Origin: JBEKZQ01 sp049509675
Lineage (GTDB): Bacteria; Planctomycetota; Planctomycetia; Pirellulales; Thermoguttaceae
Direction of reading: 5' to 3'
Length of the DNA stretch: 5,197 bases
NCBI GenBank assembly: GCA_049509675.1
Contig: JBEKZQ010000440.1
Span: 1-5,197 of the forward strand
Position numbers and translations under genes: made by a program
In this document: positions 4,521-5,197 of the stretch, piece by piece
Layout of the letters: each line of letters opens with the position of its first letter
How positions within the stretch are numbered: position 1 is the stretch's first letter
Notes under the pieces: model-generated
Told to the model about the DNA's origin: nothing
Seen by the model: only the letters and a program-made list of their open reading frames with translations
The model's database searches: none

Positions 4521-5197
4521 CTAGCTCTCTCCCGGAGGGAGAGGGGATGTTGCGGATGCTTTCTTCTTCGTGGCCTTGGGCCGTTTCTTCGCTTTGCGTG
4601 CCTTGGTTGCGGCTGCCGCGTCGCTTTTCCCGGCGGCCTTCTTCCGCGCCGGTTTCCGAGCGGGCCGCTTGGCCTTCGCGGAGGAAACGGACGACGACCC
4701 CTCTTTAGAATCGGCCGCGTCCAGATCGATGCCGAAGACGTCGGAGAGATCGCCGGCGGCCAGCCGCTTCGATTTCCCGCTGGTGGTTGCGGCCGAAACG
4801 GCGGCCTCCGCGTCGGCGGTGATCAACTCCTCGTGGTCTACGCCACGCAACTTGAACAGTAGCTCCGGCTTGCGGTCCAACCGCGCGCCGACGCCGTAGA
4901 GGACCGCGGCCACGTGCTTGCACATCGCGGCCCAGTCGGGGCAACTACAGTTCAGCGAAATCTCGCCGGGCTGCGGGAAAAGACCGTCCCGGCGGTCGGT
5001 TACGACCTCCATGACCGACTCGGAGAGGTTTCCTTGCAGAAGTTCGATGAGCGAGCCGATCTGCCCGATACAGCGGCGCTTGACGTCCTTCCACTTCTTG
5101 CCGGGCAGCGTCTTGATCGTGATTTGAACGGTGTAGAGTTCCGAGCCGCTGACCTTGGCTTCGATTTGCCCCTCCTCGATGGCCAGGTGGCAGACCG
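4521..5197 (-). CDS. SWIM zinc-finger protein with H1-like basic tail, 5' end outside window
   Basis: The minus-strand frame is open from the right edge to TAG at 4521-4523, giving 224 C-terminal residues. The visible part starts VCHLAIEEGQIEAKVSGSEL. It continues through a beta-rich segment and GQIGSLIELLQG to the SWIM motif C-x-C-x6-C-x-H in CSCPDWAAMCKH (C83, C85, C92, H94 of the partial protein; 4914-4949), then VAAVLYGVGARLD and the family's PELLFKLRGVDHEELI. SWIM domains bind zinc and probably DNA or protein; bacterial members of this type often sit next to SNF2-family helicase genes, so such a gene may lie to the right. After about residue 140 the sequence becomes low-complexity, and 172-214 is a Lys/Ala/Arg tail (KRPARKPARKKAAGKS) like histone H1, likely binding nucleic acid. 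The final SPLPPGES is encoded by a GC-rich hairpin repeat. An internal ATG at 5012 is not the start, because family sequence continues upstream of it. Confidence 0.9.
   Translation of the reverse strand, partial: VCHLAIEEGQIEAKVSGSELYTVQITIKTLPGKKWKDVKRRCIGQIGSLIELLQGNLSESVMEVVTDRRDGLFPQPGEISLNCSCPDWAAMCKHVAAVLYGVGARLDRKPELLFKLRGVDHEELITADAEAAVSAATTSGKSKRLAAGDLSDVFGIDLDAADSKEGSSSVSSAKAKRPARKPARKKAAGKSDAAAATKARKAKKRPKATKKKASATSPLPPGES
4525..4545. repeat. GC-rich hairpin overlapping the 3' end of the SWIM gene
   Basis: CTCTCCC (4527-4533) pairs with GGGAGAG (4537-4543) around GGA. The stem extends by a G-U and a C-G pair to 4525-4545. The sequence resembles the CTCTCCC-GGAGGGAGAG repeats scattered in intergenic regions of many bacterial genomes. 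It lies inside the last codons of the minus-strand gene and lacks a following T run. Confidence 0.6.

Noticed and set aside
4068..4862. Plus-strand 264-aa frame across the end of the oxidoreductase, the palindrome and the SWIM gene
   Set aside because: It is a shadow of two real genes and runs through an extragenic repeat.
1..5197. CRISPR array, insertion sequence, rRNA or replication origin
   Set aside because: No spaced direct repeats, transposase, rRNA motifs or iteron clusters are visible; the only tandem repeat has two units.

Overview
The window looks like a GC-rich bacterial chromosome carrying the integrase end of an integrated mobile element inserted at a tRNA-Cys gene. I think a planctomycete (Pirellulales-like) host is most likely. 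This rests on the style of the two unrecognised proteins, the SWIM zinc-finger protein with a basic tail, and a perfect 12-bp palindromic repeat between convergent genes. It is an inference from memory of such genomes, not a search result.

Left part (1 to about 2298) is accessory DNA. It starts with the 3' end of an unrecognised gene, which overlaps by 13 bp a 146-aa protein of unknown function (174-614). A regulatory stretch follows: a weak terminator-like hairpin, a perfect 14-bp tandem duplication, and a near-consensus sigma70 promoter (TTGACA, 17 bp, GATAAT at 714-742). The transcribed leader then holds an 8-bp perfect hairpin at the predicted transcript start. It also holds a 17-bp long-range stem (828-844 with 914-930) that is continuous only if G-U pairs are allowed, so it fits folded + strand RNA better than DNA. 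A 51-aa reading frame (806-961) spans the long stem and ends in an ATGA overlap with the start of a tyrosine recombinase (958-2292). The recombinase has a full set of catalytic residues and ends 6 bp from the 3' end of the tRNA-Cys gene (2299-2370, minus strand). This is the classic layout of an element integrated into a tRNA 3' end; the other end lies outside the window to the left.

Right part (2371-5197) reads as ordinary chromosome: a 131-aa unrecognised protein (2738-3133), a zinc-free quinone oxidoreductase-type MDR enzyme (3430-4416), and, convergent with it, the C-terminal part of a SWIM zinc-finger protein with a histone H1-like Lys/Ala/Arg tail (minus strand, stop at 4521, running off the right edge). 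The 104-bp gap between the last two genes contains the 27-bp palindrome. A second terminator-like hairpin overlaps the end of the SWIM gene and encodes its last residues.

The most unusual part is the promoter, structured leader and coupled small reading frame ahead of the integrase. It could be an RNA-based or translation-coupled control of recombinase expression. No complete novel defence or biosynthetic system is visible.
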